Source: Coenobita brevimanus
Taxonomy: Eukaryota > Arthropoda > Malacostraca > Decapoda > Coenobitidae
Length of the DNA: 64,000 nucleotides
Reading direction: 5' to 3'
Assembly (NCBI GenBank): GCA_032717465.1
Contig: CM064658.1
Coordinates: forward strand, 9,885,635 to 9,949,634
A model generated the notes under the pieces. That model did not search any database. It was given only the letters and a program-made list of their open reading frames with translations, and was not told the origin of the DNA. Both the position numbers and the translations under genes were made by a program. Below, in pieces: positions 44,204 through 55,289 of this stretch. Positions within the stretch are counted from its first letter, which is position 1; every line of letters begins with the position of its first letter.

Positions 44204-47200
44204 CAAAATCAAGATTCGATCATTTCGTGATGCCTGGACACACTGCGTTTGAAAGGCTGGAGATCATAGGAAGTAGAAAATACAGACAGAGGGAGACAGT
44301 TCCAGAGCTGACCTGTTGCATAAATGAAGGACTGGGAGTAACGGTAATATAACTCTTCCATTCGAGAGTTGGACAGAAAAGGGATGAGACTTTGCTGCTA
44401 GGCGGGTGCTACGCGCCAGTTGTAGAGGTGGAGGGATGCAAGCAGACAGTTCAGAGGAGCAGCGACCATTGAAGTAGCGATAGGAAAGAGATAAAGATGC
44501 AACAGTGCGGTGAAGACAGGTTGAAGGGAGCCAGTAAGAGGAGGAAACATAATGAGACGAAAAGCCTTTGACTCAACCCTATTGAGAAGAGCTGTATGAG
44601 GGGAGCCTCCCCACACATGGGAGTTGTACTCTACACAGGGACGAATAAAACCCGTGTATAAAGTCAACAACTGTGCAGGGGTAAAGAAGATACGAAGTCA
44701 GCTTAGCACACCTACTGTATTCTCGTGGAGGCAGATTTTACAAGAGATGTTACATGATCTTTCCAAGAGAAGTCCCGACAGAATAAAATCCCAAGTACGT
44801 TTAAGAATGATGCAGGATTAAGGTGGATATTATTAAACATTAGTGAGTATTCCTGTGGAAGTTTTTGTTGGGTTGATAGGTGTAAGAACTGAGTCTTTGA
44901 TGCATTACAAACAGCAAGATTATTTTTACCCCAGTCAGAGATACGAGCCAAGTCAGACATTAGGTGTGCCATAGCCTCATCCCTTGTTTGTTGAAGTAAC
45001 TGTTGAGATGGACGTTGCGACAACCGATGGAAAGGTGAAGGATGGAATCATCAGCGTACGAGTGGATAGGGTTAGATGTAAAGCTTAGAAGGTCACTGAT
45101 GAATAAAAGGAAGAGAGTTGGTGATAGGATAGAGCCCTGCAGAACACCACTGTTGACAGATCTAGGAGAAGAACGATGGCCGTCTACAACAGCGGCTATA
45201 GAACGACCAGAAAGGAAGCTGTAGATGAAGGCACAGATAGAAGGATAGAAACCTTAAGAGGGCAGTTTGGAAATTAAAGATTTATGCCAGTCTCGATCGA
45301 AAGCTTTTCAGATGTCAAGTGCAATGGCAAAGCTTTCGCCAAAGTCCCGAAAGGAGGATGACCAGGGTTCTGAAAGGTAGGTGAGAAGATCGCCAGTGGA
45401 GCGTCCCTGACGGAACCCATACTGACGATCAGAAAGATTATGATAGGAAAGATGCTTTAAAATTTTTAAGTTAAGAACAGACTCGAAAACTTTCGAGACA
45501 CAGGATGTTAAAACAATTGGGCAATAGTCAGGGAGTTGGGAATGGTCACCATTCTTTGGGACTGGTTGAATGAGAGCAAACTTCCAGCAAGAAGAAAAGG
45601 TAAAAGTTGATAGACAAAAGCGAAAGAGTTTACCTAGGCAGGGTGTAAGCACAGAAACATAGTTCTTGAGGACAACAGGAGGGACGGACCCCATTAGACC
45701 CATATGCCTTATTAGTATTGAAGCCAGTGATGGCAGAAAATACATCAGCTGAAGAAATTTTAATGTCAGACATGAGGAAGTTAGAGGGGGGGAGTGATGG
45801 AGGAACAGCACCGGAATCATCTAAGATGGTATTGGAGGAGAAAGTCTGGGCAAAGATATCTGCTTTATCAGTTGAAGAAATAGTTGGAGTCATCAGAGTA
45901 GAAAAGTGGAGGGAAAGATGATGAGGTAAAGGTGTTAGAAAGGTTTTTGGCAAGGTGCCAGAAGGAGCGGGAAGAATTCGAGTTGGAGTACAGATGAAAT
46001 TATTTTTAGCAGAGCGTAGAACAGACTTAGCACGATTCCGGGCAGAAACGTAAAGATGATGTGATTCAGGGGTGGGTTGGCTTTGATACCTTTTATAGGT
46101 CCTCTCATTGTTATGGACAACATTAGAACAAGCGTGATTAAACCAAGGCTTTTTTGCATTAGTCAGAGGATATGAGAAAGGAATGTATGCTTCCATGCCC
46201 GAGAGAATAACCTCCGTAATGCACAAGGCACACCCAGATGGCTCCCGGCCATGGAGGCAATAATCATTCCAGGGAAAATCAAAGAATGTACTGCCTGAGG
46301 GCCTCCCAATCAGCAGCTCCAAAGTGCCACAGACAACTTTTCTTTGGAGGGTCTGCAGGCCATACCAGAGCGATAGGACTGGTTATAGTAATAAGGATGT
46401 GATCGGAGGAGCCCAACGGAGAGGAAAGATTAACAGTATAAGCAGAAGGATTAGTTGTAAGGAAGAGGTCAAGTATGTTGGAGCTTTCTCCAAGGCGGTC
46501 AGGGATACGGGTAGGGTGCTGTACAAGCTGCTCTAGGTCATTAAGGATAGAAAAGGCGTAGGCTTGTTCACCAGGTGGATCAGCGAAAGGAGAGGAGAGC
46601 TAAAGATGGTGGTGAACACTGAAATCTTCTAGAAAGGAGATTTCAGAGAAAGAAGAAATGGATGAGTTCCATCGCAGAAGTAAGATAGTCGAAGAATTTT
46701 TCATAGTCGGTAGGATTACGGGATAAGTAAACAGCGCAGATATATTCAGTAGAGAACGAGAGGAAAACCGAAGCCAGAGAGGAGAGAATTCAGAAGAATC
46801 AAGTTCAGGAACACGAGAGCAAGATAAATCGTTACGTACATATACACAACAGCCACCTTTGGCTTTGAAATGAGTATAGAGAAAGTAGGAGGATACAGAA
46901 AAGAATTTGCTATCAGTTGCCTCAGACAGGTCAGTCTCAGTTAAGAAGAGGTGAGGTTTAGAGGAGAGATGGTGTTCAACAGAGAGAAAGTTAGAGGAAA
47001 GGTCGCGAATGTTGCAGAAATGAAGAAGTGAGTGAGACAGAGGTTCCAGGCAGCTCGTTTATTCGTCACCGGGAGAGGGGCGGAAGGTGGGGGCATTTAT
47101 GGTCCCCCCCCCCAGGGACTTCGAGGCTTGGTTATTAGACGCCATTTTTGTTTTCTAATTTTGAAAAGGAAGTGTAGTGTGTAAAGTGCATGTAGTTTGG

Positions 47201-47292
47201 TGCTGACAATTAGAGAAACTTGTAATGGAGAGCATGCTGGCCTACTGTCTGTGTTACTGAAACGCTGAAAAAGTTCAGCAAAGGGGGATGGT
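44104..47292 (-). mobile_element. Jockey/CR1-like LINE copy C, decayed
   Basis: Minus-strand copy with the same 5' start as copy A (ccccctttgctgaac, at 47292 downward) and the same 3' end (tgcataaag, A-run near 44105). A (GA)n tract interrupts the 3' untranslated region (44168-44198). Confidence 0.9.
44398..47148 (-). pseudogene. Jockey/CR1-like endonuclease-reverse transcriptase, copy C
   Basis: The minus strand carries the whole protein in fragments. The ATG near 47145 (MASNNQAS) leads through a G10 run straight into the endonuclease frame, showing the likely original start that copy A has lost. The endonuclease runs to about 46330. RT blocks are 46322-45630 ([20 protein letters not shown]), 45820-45308 ([29 protein letters not shown]) and 45023-44712 (LARISDWGKNNLAV). 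44670-44398 gives GFIRPCVEYNSHVWGG. The YADD region near 45060 reads as YADDS before a shift. Many stops and small indels make this the most decayed of the three copies. Confidence 0.85.
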
Positions 47293-47759
47293 CAGGAACT
47301 AGTCCCGAGGGCTGATGAAACGGGAGCTCCTCAGCCCTCCTTCTCATCAGCTTTCCATCCACCTTGGGAATACTGCCCTGCTTGACTGGTGCTACAGTCC
47401 ACTCCACCTAAAAATTGTTTGGTAGAAACACAATGGAGTTATATATGTTAACGCTTTATTTAAATTTTGTGTGCATTTATAGTGTGTACCTTCATGCTGT
47501 ATAGATAAATGTTTAACATTTTCATATAATAAAAAATCAAGAGAACCGAATCATCACCCTCCCTCCCCCCTCCAAAGAAAAGGCATTATGCTCAGTCTGG
47601 CGGCCGCGTCACCTTGCCAAACTGGTCTTTTGTTTAATATTTTTTAGGGTTGTTTGGCTTACCGGGGTAAATATGGCTAACTTTGGGTTAACAAGGTTTG
47701 ATATACTGTAATGAGGGTTTACATAGAAAAGAGAGGAAAATGTGCAAAAGAGGGGGAAA
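47293..47759. other. Interval without a recognisable gene
   Basis: AT-rich after 47410. No repeat or coding similarity that I can support. Confidence 0.5.
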
Positions 47760-48510
47760 GTAGAGTGACATAAGGAAGGAAGGTAGCTGGTACAACGAAG
47801 ACCTTGATAAGAAACAGAGACTTGAGTGTTGCAGCTGCACGAGGCTTACATGAAGGAGTGTTTGTGCCAACTTTAACATATGGATGTGAGACTATGGTGT
47901 GGCATGAAAATGAAGCGTGAAGAGTGAGAGCAGTGGAGATGGGACTACTGAGGAATATATGTGGAATACAGAGGGTGGATAGGATACGAAATATGTGATT
48001 CATGAAAGATGTGGAGTGAGGAATTCTGTGGACACCAGAATCGATGAGTGTACTGAGGTGGTATGGTCATGTGGAGAGAATAGATAACAATAGAGTGGTG
48101 AAAAAGGTATATCTGAGCGAATTTGAAGGAGGGAGGAGGCGAGGTAGGCCAAGGAGAAGGTTGAGGGATATGGTGGATGAGTGTGTGAGGAAGAGAGGTT
48201 TGGAAGTCGGTGAGGCTAGGGGACTGACGAGATCGAGCTGGCTGGATGAATATTGTGAGGAGAAGTGCATGATCAGGGATTTGGCACCCTTTTTTAACGT
48301 GACAGCGTTTGGATTGACTCTATCGGATACGTTTATGTGAATCTACAGAACGTGGTGAATGTTTTTGGCATATCAGATAGAGCCAGAATGGTGAGCGAAT
48401 AAAAACGTGGCCCATTGGATTGGGCAAATTTGGGCTGTCTGGACATTGCTACTCCTCACCCTGCCCTAGGGTGGGAAAGGAGGTCCGGATGATGATGATT
48501 ATTATTATTA
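47760..48510 (+). pseudogene. LINE RT C-terminal fragment, third RTE-like lineage
   Basis: The plus strand shows a broken C-terminal domain: LTYGCET, RVRAVEMGLLRN, then the open stretch 48044-48340 with VLRWYGHVERIDNNRVVKKV and GRRRGRPRRRLRDMV. The layout is that of the RTE-like copies (WFGHVERM, GRPRMRW), but the residues differ enough to be another family. The 3' side has a gatgatgattattatt tail at 48489-48512. RT catalytic motifs are missing. Confidence 0.7.
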
Positions 48511-48512
48511 TT

Positions 48513-48804
48513 TATATATAATTTATTTAATTTCCATATTTTTACCTGTTATGGTCCCTCAAACTTCCACTGCAACAAGAAAATTTCCACTAAACATTTC
48601 CAACAGCATCACTGTAACTATTATTTCTTAACTGATTTATAAAATGCAAAAAGCAACAGAACCAAAAAGAAAACCTCTAATTTTTTATATAAAGATTTCT
48701 ATACAGCAGTCTTGAATATGATTAAAAATGCTATACCTTGAAGCTTGATTCCTCAAAAGTTGCAAGATTTGTTTCATTATAAAAGAGTATTCTGGTCTGT
48801 CTGT
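48513..48804. other. AT-rich interval
   Basis: No gene or known repeat. Confidence 0.5.
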
Positions 48805-49065
48805 AGTCAGACGCCATAATCCTGTAGGCGATGGCCGTTTGTCATTGAGTTTTTTGTTTTACGGGGAGGGGCACTAAACCTCCGCCAACCCATTTGTTGA
48901 CACATAGGGAACACGTATGGGTTGGTTATATGGTTACCACCTAGCGCTGTACATGTTTTCCTGGCTTACAGGAAACCATTATGCTTGTCGCTCATTGTAC
49001 AGCCACCTGAAAAGTAGAGTAATAGTGTGTCAGGAAAGAGGGGAGAAATAGGAAGAGAAGAAGGT
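48805..49065 (-). mobile_element. SINE sharing the RTE LINE 3' tail, copy 2
   Basis: Aligned throughout with 19168-19440 in the same orientation. Plus-strand blocks include agacgccataatcc, cggggaggggcactaa, ggttggttatatggttacca and the hairpin with ggaaaccat. The end near 48810 is the LINE-like tail, slightly diverged (cctgtaggcgatgg). Confidence 0.75.
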
Positions 49066-49215
49066 ATACACAGAAAAATAATGATAAGGTTGAAGGAAGA
49101 AGTAGGCATCATTACATCAAGTGAGTCGATGATGGTCCCCACCACCTACCGCCTATTACGACCAAGTTTTTAAAACTTGGGTTTCTCTGAAGCCTTAGAC
49201 ATCAGCGAATAAATA

Positions 49216-50520
49216 TGAGATCAGTCCAAAAAGAAATATAGAGTACCAACTAGCCGATGTAGCGTGATAGCAACAGGAGAACTGTGTAGCGATGACTTTG
49301 AGCTATAGTCTAACACTAACCGCATCACATCACGTCACTTATTCGTCGAAGTACATTTGCATGCGTGTGTGTGTGTTTTGTGCAGCTGGCGAGTTTTCTT
49401 CTATCTCCTGTCATCTGAAATCGTCAACCTTTATGGGTTGACTTTAACTTTGGGGTGAAAAAAATTGCAAGGACCAAATCTGGAGAGTAGGGTGACTGGG
49501 GGATGATAGTCGTCGTCTGCTTCGCCGAAAGTCACGGATAAGGAGCGACGCGTGAGCAGGTGCACTGTCATGGTGCAGCATTCAGGTTTTGTTTGTCCAC
49601 ACCTCAGTCCTCTTCCTTCACACTGCCTCCCTCAGACACGACAGGGCATCCAAGTATCACTATTGGCTGTCTGACCACGTGGAACAAACCCATGATGAAC
49701 AACGCCCTTCCAGTCAAGAAAAACTTTCAACATCACATTTGAGCGACTCTGACGTGCATTTTTTTTAGGTTGCGGTGGCGATGTTCCAACCTACTGCAAC
49801 GACTACCTTCTTGTTTCGACATCGTAGCCGTACACCCACGTTTCATCACCTGTTGACATTTTTCAGAACGCTTTCATCAGCATTCGAACAATGAAACAGC
49901 TACTGACTGACTGACATAGTTCTCATTTTGCTCATCTGTCAGCAGTTGCAGTACAGATTTTGCGGCAACACAATGCGTCTTTAATTTTTCGGTTTAAATC
50001 GTGTGGCACGAACCGTTACGGATGCCTACTTCTTCGGAAACTTCACGGACAGTCAGACGATGATTTTCACGGATCACAGCGTGCACTTAATCAACGTGAT
50101 CATCGTCTCTTGATGTGGTAGGCCGTCCAGATTTGGGATTGTCTGTAGTGGATGTTCTTCCCGATTTGAACCAGTGGAACCACTTGTGACGTTGCGTACA
50201 GCTCAAACAATCCTCCCTGTAAGCCTGTTGCAACATTTGAAACCTATCCATACATGTTTTTACCAATCTGAAGCAGAATTTCGCACAGGCACGTTGCTCT
50301 TCAAAATCCTTTATTGTTCAACTTGCAACAAATCGCCAAGTGCACTAAACACACGTTCACTCAAGCACGTGTACCTCGAAGACTAAGTGACATGGCGTGA
50401 TGCGGCTGTGTTAGGTTAAAGCTCAAAGTCGCCGCTACACAATGCTCCCGTCGTAATCGGGCTACGCTGGCTAGTTGGTCCGCTATTTAAAAAGTTTGGT
50501 TAATTTTTAGACAGACCTCA
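49216..50520 (-). mobile_element. mariner-like DNA transposon with long inverted ends
   Basis: 1,305 bp, the usual mariner length, with TA at both borders (49214-49215 and 50521-50522). Left end tgagatcagtcc; right end reverse complement tgaggtctgtct. Similarity between the ends continues inward for about 100 bases (ccaactagcc, tgtgtagcg, gactttgagct). Confidence 0.85.
49430..50390 (-). pseudogene. mariner transposase pseudogene
   Basis: Minus-strand fragments in order: FCFRLVKT near 50270, a helix-turn-helix region, then GRPTTSRDDDHVD and VIRENHRLTVREVSEEVGI (50150-50010). AAKSVLQLLTDEQ follows, then GYTAT in place of the catalytic TWV segment, and C-terminal SLLIRDF and KLKST-KG. Stops and frame shifts are frequent. 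Neither the first nor the third catalytic Asp is readable in a continuous frame. An open stretch on the plus strand (50174-50386) is the antisense of this gene and not a separate one. Confidence 0.75.
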
Positions 50521-50924
50521 TAAAGAGAAATTAAGATCAACATACATACAGCATAAATTATTTGTGACATTACTCCTGAGAATTTGTACATTTTCATATT
50601 CTTAAACAAATGAAGGGACATACTGTATAAAAAAGAAATTTGCATACCAGGAATACTTTTGACTGCAGTGAAGCAGGCGGCATCCTCGGTTATTGGCTGA
50701 TTGAATGTTTTACGCTGAGAATGTCTTAAACTGGTAGGTAGGGGCGCTCACCATCCACTCACTCGATGTAGTGCTGCTGTCGGGTGTCTGCCCTTTCCTT
50801 TCTTCCATCCTTCTTTCCTTCCATCCTCTTCTGTCATTCTTTCCTTCATCCCTTCCTTGTCCTTCTGCCTACGGGTGACTTTACACTCCCTGTTCTGTCT
50901 TTCCTTCATTCTTTCCCCTTCCTT

Positions 50925-51240
50925 CTGCCTGTGGGTGACTCTACACTGAGTGACAAGCCAAATGGTTTCCTGTACACCAGGAAACCATGTACTACGCTGG
51001 GTGGTAACCATATAGCCAAATTTTGGCACCTGGTCGTTTAGTGGGTAATTATTGCGCTCCAGTCGGATTGAGCCGGCGAAGGTTTATATCCAAGGGATTG
51101 TTGGGGTTGATTGCTCATGTAATGCCACTCAGGGATGAGTGAGGCTGGTCACTCTTACCTTAAATGTCGGGACCAACTGCCTAACCCCGGGCTCCTACGC
51201 TTCCCATGGGGCAATGTAGGACTGGATGATGGATGGAAGG
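50925..51240 (+). mobile_element. SINE body with tRNA-like segment and (atgg)n tail
   Basis: 50925-51010 is the body of the 19168/48805 family on the plus strand (aagccaaatggtttcctg, hairpin, gggtggtaaccatat). It continues not with the RTE tail but with ggtcgtttagtgggtaatta (A-box-like), aaggtttatatcc (weak B box) and a body ending in ggatgatggatggaaggatgg. This is either a composite SINE or two adjacent insertions. Confidence 0.5.
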
Positions 51241-52259
51241 ATGGACGTCTTAAATGTCACTTTCTCTAATTTTGTTTGACCTATGCATGTGAAAACATAA
51301 TTTGACATTTCATCAATAAATGACCATATAATTAAGCATCCAAGTTTGATATGTGCATGTAAAAAGAACATTTAAATTCCAAGTATGGTTTATACTAGCT
51401 ATAATGTATAAGAAATTATCCTAACCACTAAGGGTATTATTTCAGAATAACATCCAACACTGGAATTAATGTGACGCTTGCATAGTTAATGAAATTCAAT
51501 GCAGTTTCTCTTCCTTAATCCTACACTTGAAATACGTCCTACTGTATACTGAAGTTAGCAATCAATTATGAGGGAGAGATTTTGGGGCTTCCATCTCTAT
51601 CCATAATAAGACCTAAGCTGGGTTGAATTTCATCATGCTGAAGTTATGCTGGGATACGTTAACTTACTGTAAAATGCCATGATGTAAACGGTTTTACTAA
51701 TAAACAGAAACAAATAAATAAATGAAAGTTTGCATAGCATGGGAGAGAAAAAAACACGAGAGTGGAGTAATAATAGTGATTTTGTGTAAAAAAGTTTCTC
51801 CCAATCACTGGCATCTTCCGGGTCTAGGGGGTGCAGAGTTGCCACTTCCGATTTGGAGCATCTCTCTGTAGCGTTCATGACTCGTACCACTTTTCATGTC
51901 GCTAAACAGGGATTTAGATGGCTTCCAATATTATAGCAAGACCCCCCCCCTCCCCCTGCCTAGCGATAGCTTGCTTTGCATGCATTCGGTTTGCCACAGA
52001 GTTGGTTAGGAGCCAATTTGAATGCTAGGCTTTGATGATGTTGTTCTGAGAAAACATCCTTTCAAATAAACCAGATGAATGTGACAAGGCCAACAGATCA
52101 CGCATGAATGTTGAAAGGGTGTAAAATTTAGGCTTATTGTTCTATCCTTTACTTAAAGTAATTCTTGCCAAGAAGAGGTTGGCAACTGGTTCAAATTTTA
52201 AAGAGTGTCCCTGGCAGCAACAGATTCTGCCACAGATGGTAGAAAAACCCTAGGAGTGG
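51241..52259. other. Interval without a recognisable gene
   Basis: No coding similarity or repeat. A C9 run lies near 51941. Confidence 0.5.
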
Positions 52260-52424
52260 CAACACTGTTATAGCAATAGATTAACGCTAGAAAATTATGC
52301 TAGTCACGAAGCAGCGTTACGGAAAGGATCTAGAGCTGTATTGTAGCATTTTCTGCCACAGAATGACCGGAAATAAGCAATAAAAGGTCAAAAATAAGGG
52401 CCAGGTTAAGGTAAAGAAATAGTT
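52260..52424 (-). repeat. Inverted-repeat family copy
   Basis: Shared blocks: tagtcacgaagcagcg, ggaaaggatctagagc, ttctgccaca, gggccaggttaaggtaaag. The left inverted end is missing. Confidence 0.65.
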
Positions 52425-52755
52425 GCAAGAGACATACGGCATCTCAGGAAAGCACGGAGCCAAACATGACGTACGATGAAGAGGTACTATTCTGTATCCA
52501 TCGTCTGTGGTGTGAGGTACTGCTCGCTGAGTGTGCACAGATTCTCCTTGGTCCAGTGTACAGGTGCGTTTCTCTGCAGGTGTGATGGACAGCCCGTGGG
52601 AGTCATAAACAATCATTCGCCGACATACCTCTGCAGCTGAGACAAACGGGAGGTGTTACGTGAGTGATTTTCATGTGATAGGTTTAAACACAACAACAGA
52701 GTGTGAGAAGGTAGGATACTCTGGTGTTTGAGGAGGAAAGAGCAATAACATGAAG

Positions 52756-52782
52756 CACACACACACACACACACACACACAC
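52756..52782. repeat. (CA)n microsatellite
   Basis: About 13 CA units just upstream of the tRNA-derived SINE. Confidence 0.95.
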
Positions 52783-53165
52783 TCGCTGGTGCAGTGGTAA
52801 CGTTCCCGCTTGCCAACTGGTGGACGGGAGTTCGCGCCTCGCTCAGGTTGCGAAAAGTTTCACTGACGAAGTGAGTGATTACTGTCCCCCTTGAGCAAGG
52901 GGGACGGGTGTGTGCGTGTGTGAAGGTCACAGCCTTGCCCTTAGATCGGACTATATGAGCTCTCAACTCCCTTCCGGGAGGGTAAAAGCTGACGATCACG
53001 ACCATCAAGTGATCCTGACCGACCCGGTGAATTACACACCTGCGCACTGCATTCTAGCTTACGATGGACGATTTTACTCATCTCAAGGAAACCCCCCACA
53101 TCAAAGGAACTGAAGATCCTCGTGTGGTCGATACTCAGATATAAACCTTTATTTATTTATTTATT
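52783..53165 (+). mobile_element. tRNA-derived SINE with (ttta)n tail
   Basis: Head ctggtgcagtggtaacg (A-box type) followed by gggagttcgcgcctcg (B-box type) at tRNA-like spacing. The body contains agcaagggggacgg, ctcaactcccttccgggagg and tgatcctgaccgacccggtg. The tail is a (ttta)n run starting near 53142. Confidence 0.7.
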
Positions 53166-53199
53166 ATATTTACTAATATATTTATTTTTTATTTATTTG

Positions 53200-54522
53200 C
53201 TGACCTGAGTGAATGTGGTAATTGGAGGGGAATCTCTTTGTCACCGATAGCTTTGAAAGTTTTCAGTAGTGTTGTTAAACAGGTTGGAGCCGGTGGTTGA
53301 GGGTATTCTGAGGGATGAACAGGCTGGTTTTAGAAAGGGACGTGGTTGCAATGATCAGATCTTTATAGTTAGGCATTTGATGCAGCAAGTTAATGAAATG
53401 AGAGTACCGTTAAGTCTTTGTTTTGTTGATTTTGAAAAGGCTTTTGATAGTGTTTCGAGAGAGACTATGGGGAAGATCATGAGACATTATGGAATACCAG
53501 AAGAGTTTGTGAGGGTCATTATGAACATGCATGAGGACACATTTTGTAAAGTGATGGTTGATGGTTGTCTGAGTGATTCGTTTGAAGTCAAGTCCGGAGT
53601 AATTCAAGGTGGTGTTCTATCGCCTTTACTATTTATATTGGTCATTGATTACATTATGAAACGCGTTGGAACAGAAACCGGTGCAGGTATACTTTGGGGA
53701 GAGAACAGGAAACTTTTGGATTTAGATTATGCAGATGATATAGTTTTGATTTGTGATGGGCCAGAAGAGATGCAGAGAGTGTTGGACTGTTTGGTGAGTG
53801 AAGGTCGCAAGGTAGGTTTGGTTATTAATTGTGGAAAAACTGAAATAATCAATATGAATATGGAAAATGCGCAGGAATGTGTAATTGGAGGTATGGTTGT
53901 AAAGCAAGTTGATAGGTTTAAATATTTAGGTACATATTTAGCCAAGGATGGTTCTTTGAACTTTGAATTCGAGGAAAGGTTAAAGAAGGCTAATCAGGCA
54001 ATGGGAATGCTTAAAAATATTTGGAATAATAACAATTTTTCTGTGCATACAAAAATCAAACTTTATAAGGTAATGGTTAGGAGTATCTTAATTTATGGAC
54101 ACGAGTCTTGGTACAGCACAGTGACTATGGAAAATAAATTCTTGGTGTTTGAAAATAAAGCACTTAGAAGAATATTAGGAGTTAAGTGGTGGGAAAGGAT
54201 ACCAAATAGTAGAATTAGAGAAATAACGGGAGTGCAGCCGATCGATGAATATGTTAGATTCTCACGATGGAAGTGGCTAGGACATGTGTATAGGAGACAG
54301 GGAATAGTACGAGGTACACCAGGGTGGGTGGCACTTGGTAGGAGAGGTAGAGGAAGGCCAAAAGAGACGTGGGTGAGGACAATGAGACGGGAAGCTGGAG
54401 ATGAGTGTTGGGGAGATCTTGAGGAGTTAGCACAAGATAGGATGTGGTGGTGTGAGTTCATCGAGGCCCTATGCATCCCCGAGGGTGCCACAGGAAATGA
54501 TTGATTGATTGATTGATTGATA
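53200..54522 (+). mobile_element. LINE, 5'-truncated, (GATT)n tail
   Basis: Similarity to non-LTR RT begins near 53205 (CGNWRGISL, a pre-RT motif). It ends with a (gatt)n tail at 54499-54522, directly after the stop codon. Confidence 0.8.
53269..54504 (+). CDS. Non-LTR reverse transcriptase, 5'-truncated, open
   Basis: 411 codons with no stop. RT motifs: DEQAGFRKGRGCNDQIF (residues 18-34), CFVDFEKAFDSV, GVIQGGVLSPLLF and LDYADDIVLIC (YADD intact, about residue 155), then FKYLGTYLAKDGS. The C-terminal domain has RSILIYGHESW, RWKWLGHVYRR and GRRGRGRPKETW. A frame change near 53265 separates it from the preceding pre-RT codons, so the first Met is internal. The style is that of RTE/CR1-group elements but distinct from the copies at 22575 and 33265. 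Codon use is more A/T-rich than the Jockey-like copies. The endonuclease is missing, so it is not autonomous; the RT core shows no lesion. Confidence 0.9.
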   Translation: MLLNRLEPVVEGILRDEQAGFRKGRGCNDQIFIVRHLMQQVNEMRVPLSLCFVDFEKAFDSVSRETMGKIMRHYGIPEEFVRVIMNMHEDTFCKVMVDGCLSDSFEVKSGVIQGGVLSPLLFILVIDYIMKRVGTETGAGILWGENRKLLDLDYADDIVLICDGPEEMQRVLDCLVSEGRKVGLVINCGKTEIINMNMENAQECVIGGMVVKQVDRFKYLGTYLAKDGSLNFEFEERLKKANQAMGMLKNIWNNNNFSVHTKIKLYKVMVRSILIYGHESWYSTVTMENKFLVFENKALRRILGVKWWERIPNSRIREITGVQPIDEYVRFSRWKWLGHVYRRQGIVRGTPGWVALGRRGRGRPKETWVRTMRREAGDECWGDLEELAQDRMWWCEFIEALCIPEGATGND

Positions 54523-54535
54523 TATTTGCTTGCAG

Positions 54536-54621
54536 GCGTGATGGGTATGAGACAAGTGGTGGAGCGGGAGCTGTGGGGACTGAGGCAGCAGCTGGCTTCT
54601 TATCTGCCATCCTCCTTTCTG
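54536..54621 (+). other. Candidate host exon, 86 bp
   Basis: Preceded by atatatttgcttgcag (branch/pyrimidine tract plus AG) and followed by gtcagt, a good donor. The open frame encodes VMGMRQVVERELWGLRQQLA and then SYLPSSFL, an amphipathic helix-like segment, with G/C-rich third positions unlike the surroundings. It matches no repeat in the window. The LINE tail (GATT)n ends 13 bases upstream. I do not recognise the protein, and single-exon evidence is weak. Confidence 0.3.
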
Positions 54622-54748
54622 GTCAGTGCCATTGCCTACTTCTTTGCTTTAATTTTGCTGCTTCTAGGCGATTTTGTTCACCTTAGTGGTGGGTTTCTGT
54701 AGTGAAGATGTGTGGGTATTTTTCACAGCTTACTGGCAGAATGAAGTC

Positions 54749-54755
54749 CTTTACA

Positions 54756-54806
<51 letters not shown>

Positions 54807-54812
54807 ACACAC

Positions 54813-54848
<36 letters not shown>
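54749..54848. repeat. (CA)n-(GA)n compound microsatellite
   Basis: About 30 CA units with single interruptions, then about 18 GA units. 54849-55289 holds nothing recognisable. Confidence 0.95.
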
Positions 54849-54851
<3 letters not shown>

Positions 54852-55289
54852 AGTCACCAAGCTCCAGAGGTCAGCCCATCTAATACGTTACTCTACAGTC
54901 GACATCAAAAGCCCTGTCGCCTCTCCTGCTGTTCTCTCCATGCATCAGTGAAATGAATCACACTGATGCCTTCTTGTGGCCTGAGATCAGTGGCATAAGC
55001 GTTGTTTGCTGCAGGTCCATCACAGTTGAAAACTCGTAGAAAAGCAGAAGACGCGATAGAAATTTTAATGCCCACTCTACTCTACATTCTGTTCTTGTTT
55101 TCATTCACCTATTAGAAGATTTAGAAGATTTTAGAACTGGAGGTAATAGATAGGCCTTCATAAATTCTTTTCGTATAAAACAAGAATCGTTTTACAGTCT
55201 AACTACATCAGTTCCATTCAAGCCTCTCCCACCCCTGTCTGACCCAAGCATTACTACCAGTCATCCACAAACTGACAGCTTACTTCTCG

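Noticed and set aside
52480..52640. Possible minus-strand terminal exon (NAPVHWTKENLCTLSEQYL after a cacacctgcag acceptor)
   Set aside because: A plausible acceptor and short frame, but no second exon, no recognised protein, and a repeat copy begins directly downstream. Not strong enough to list as a gene.
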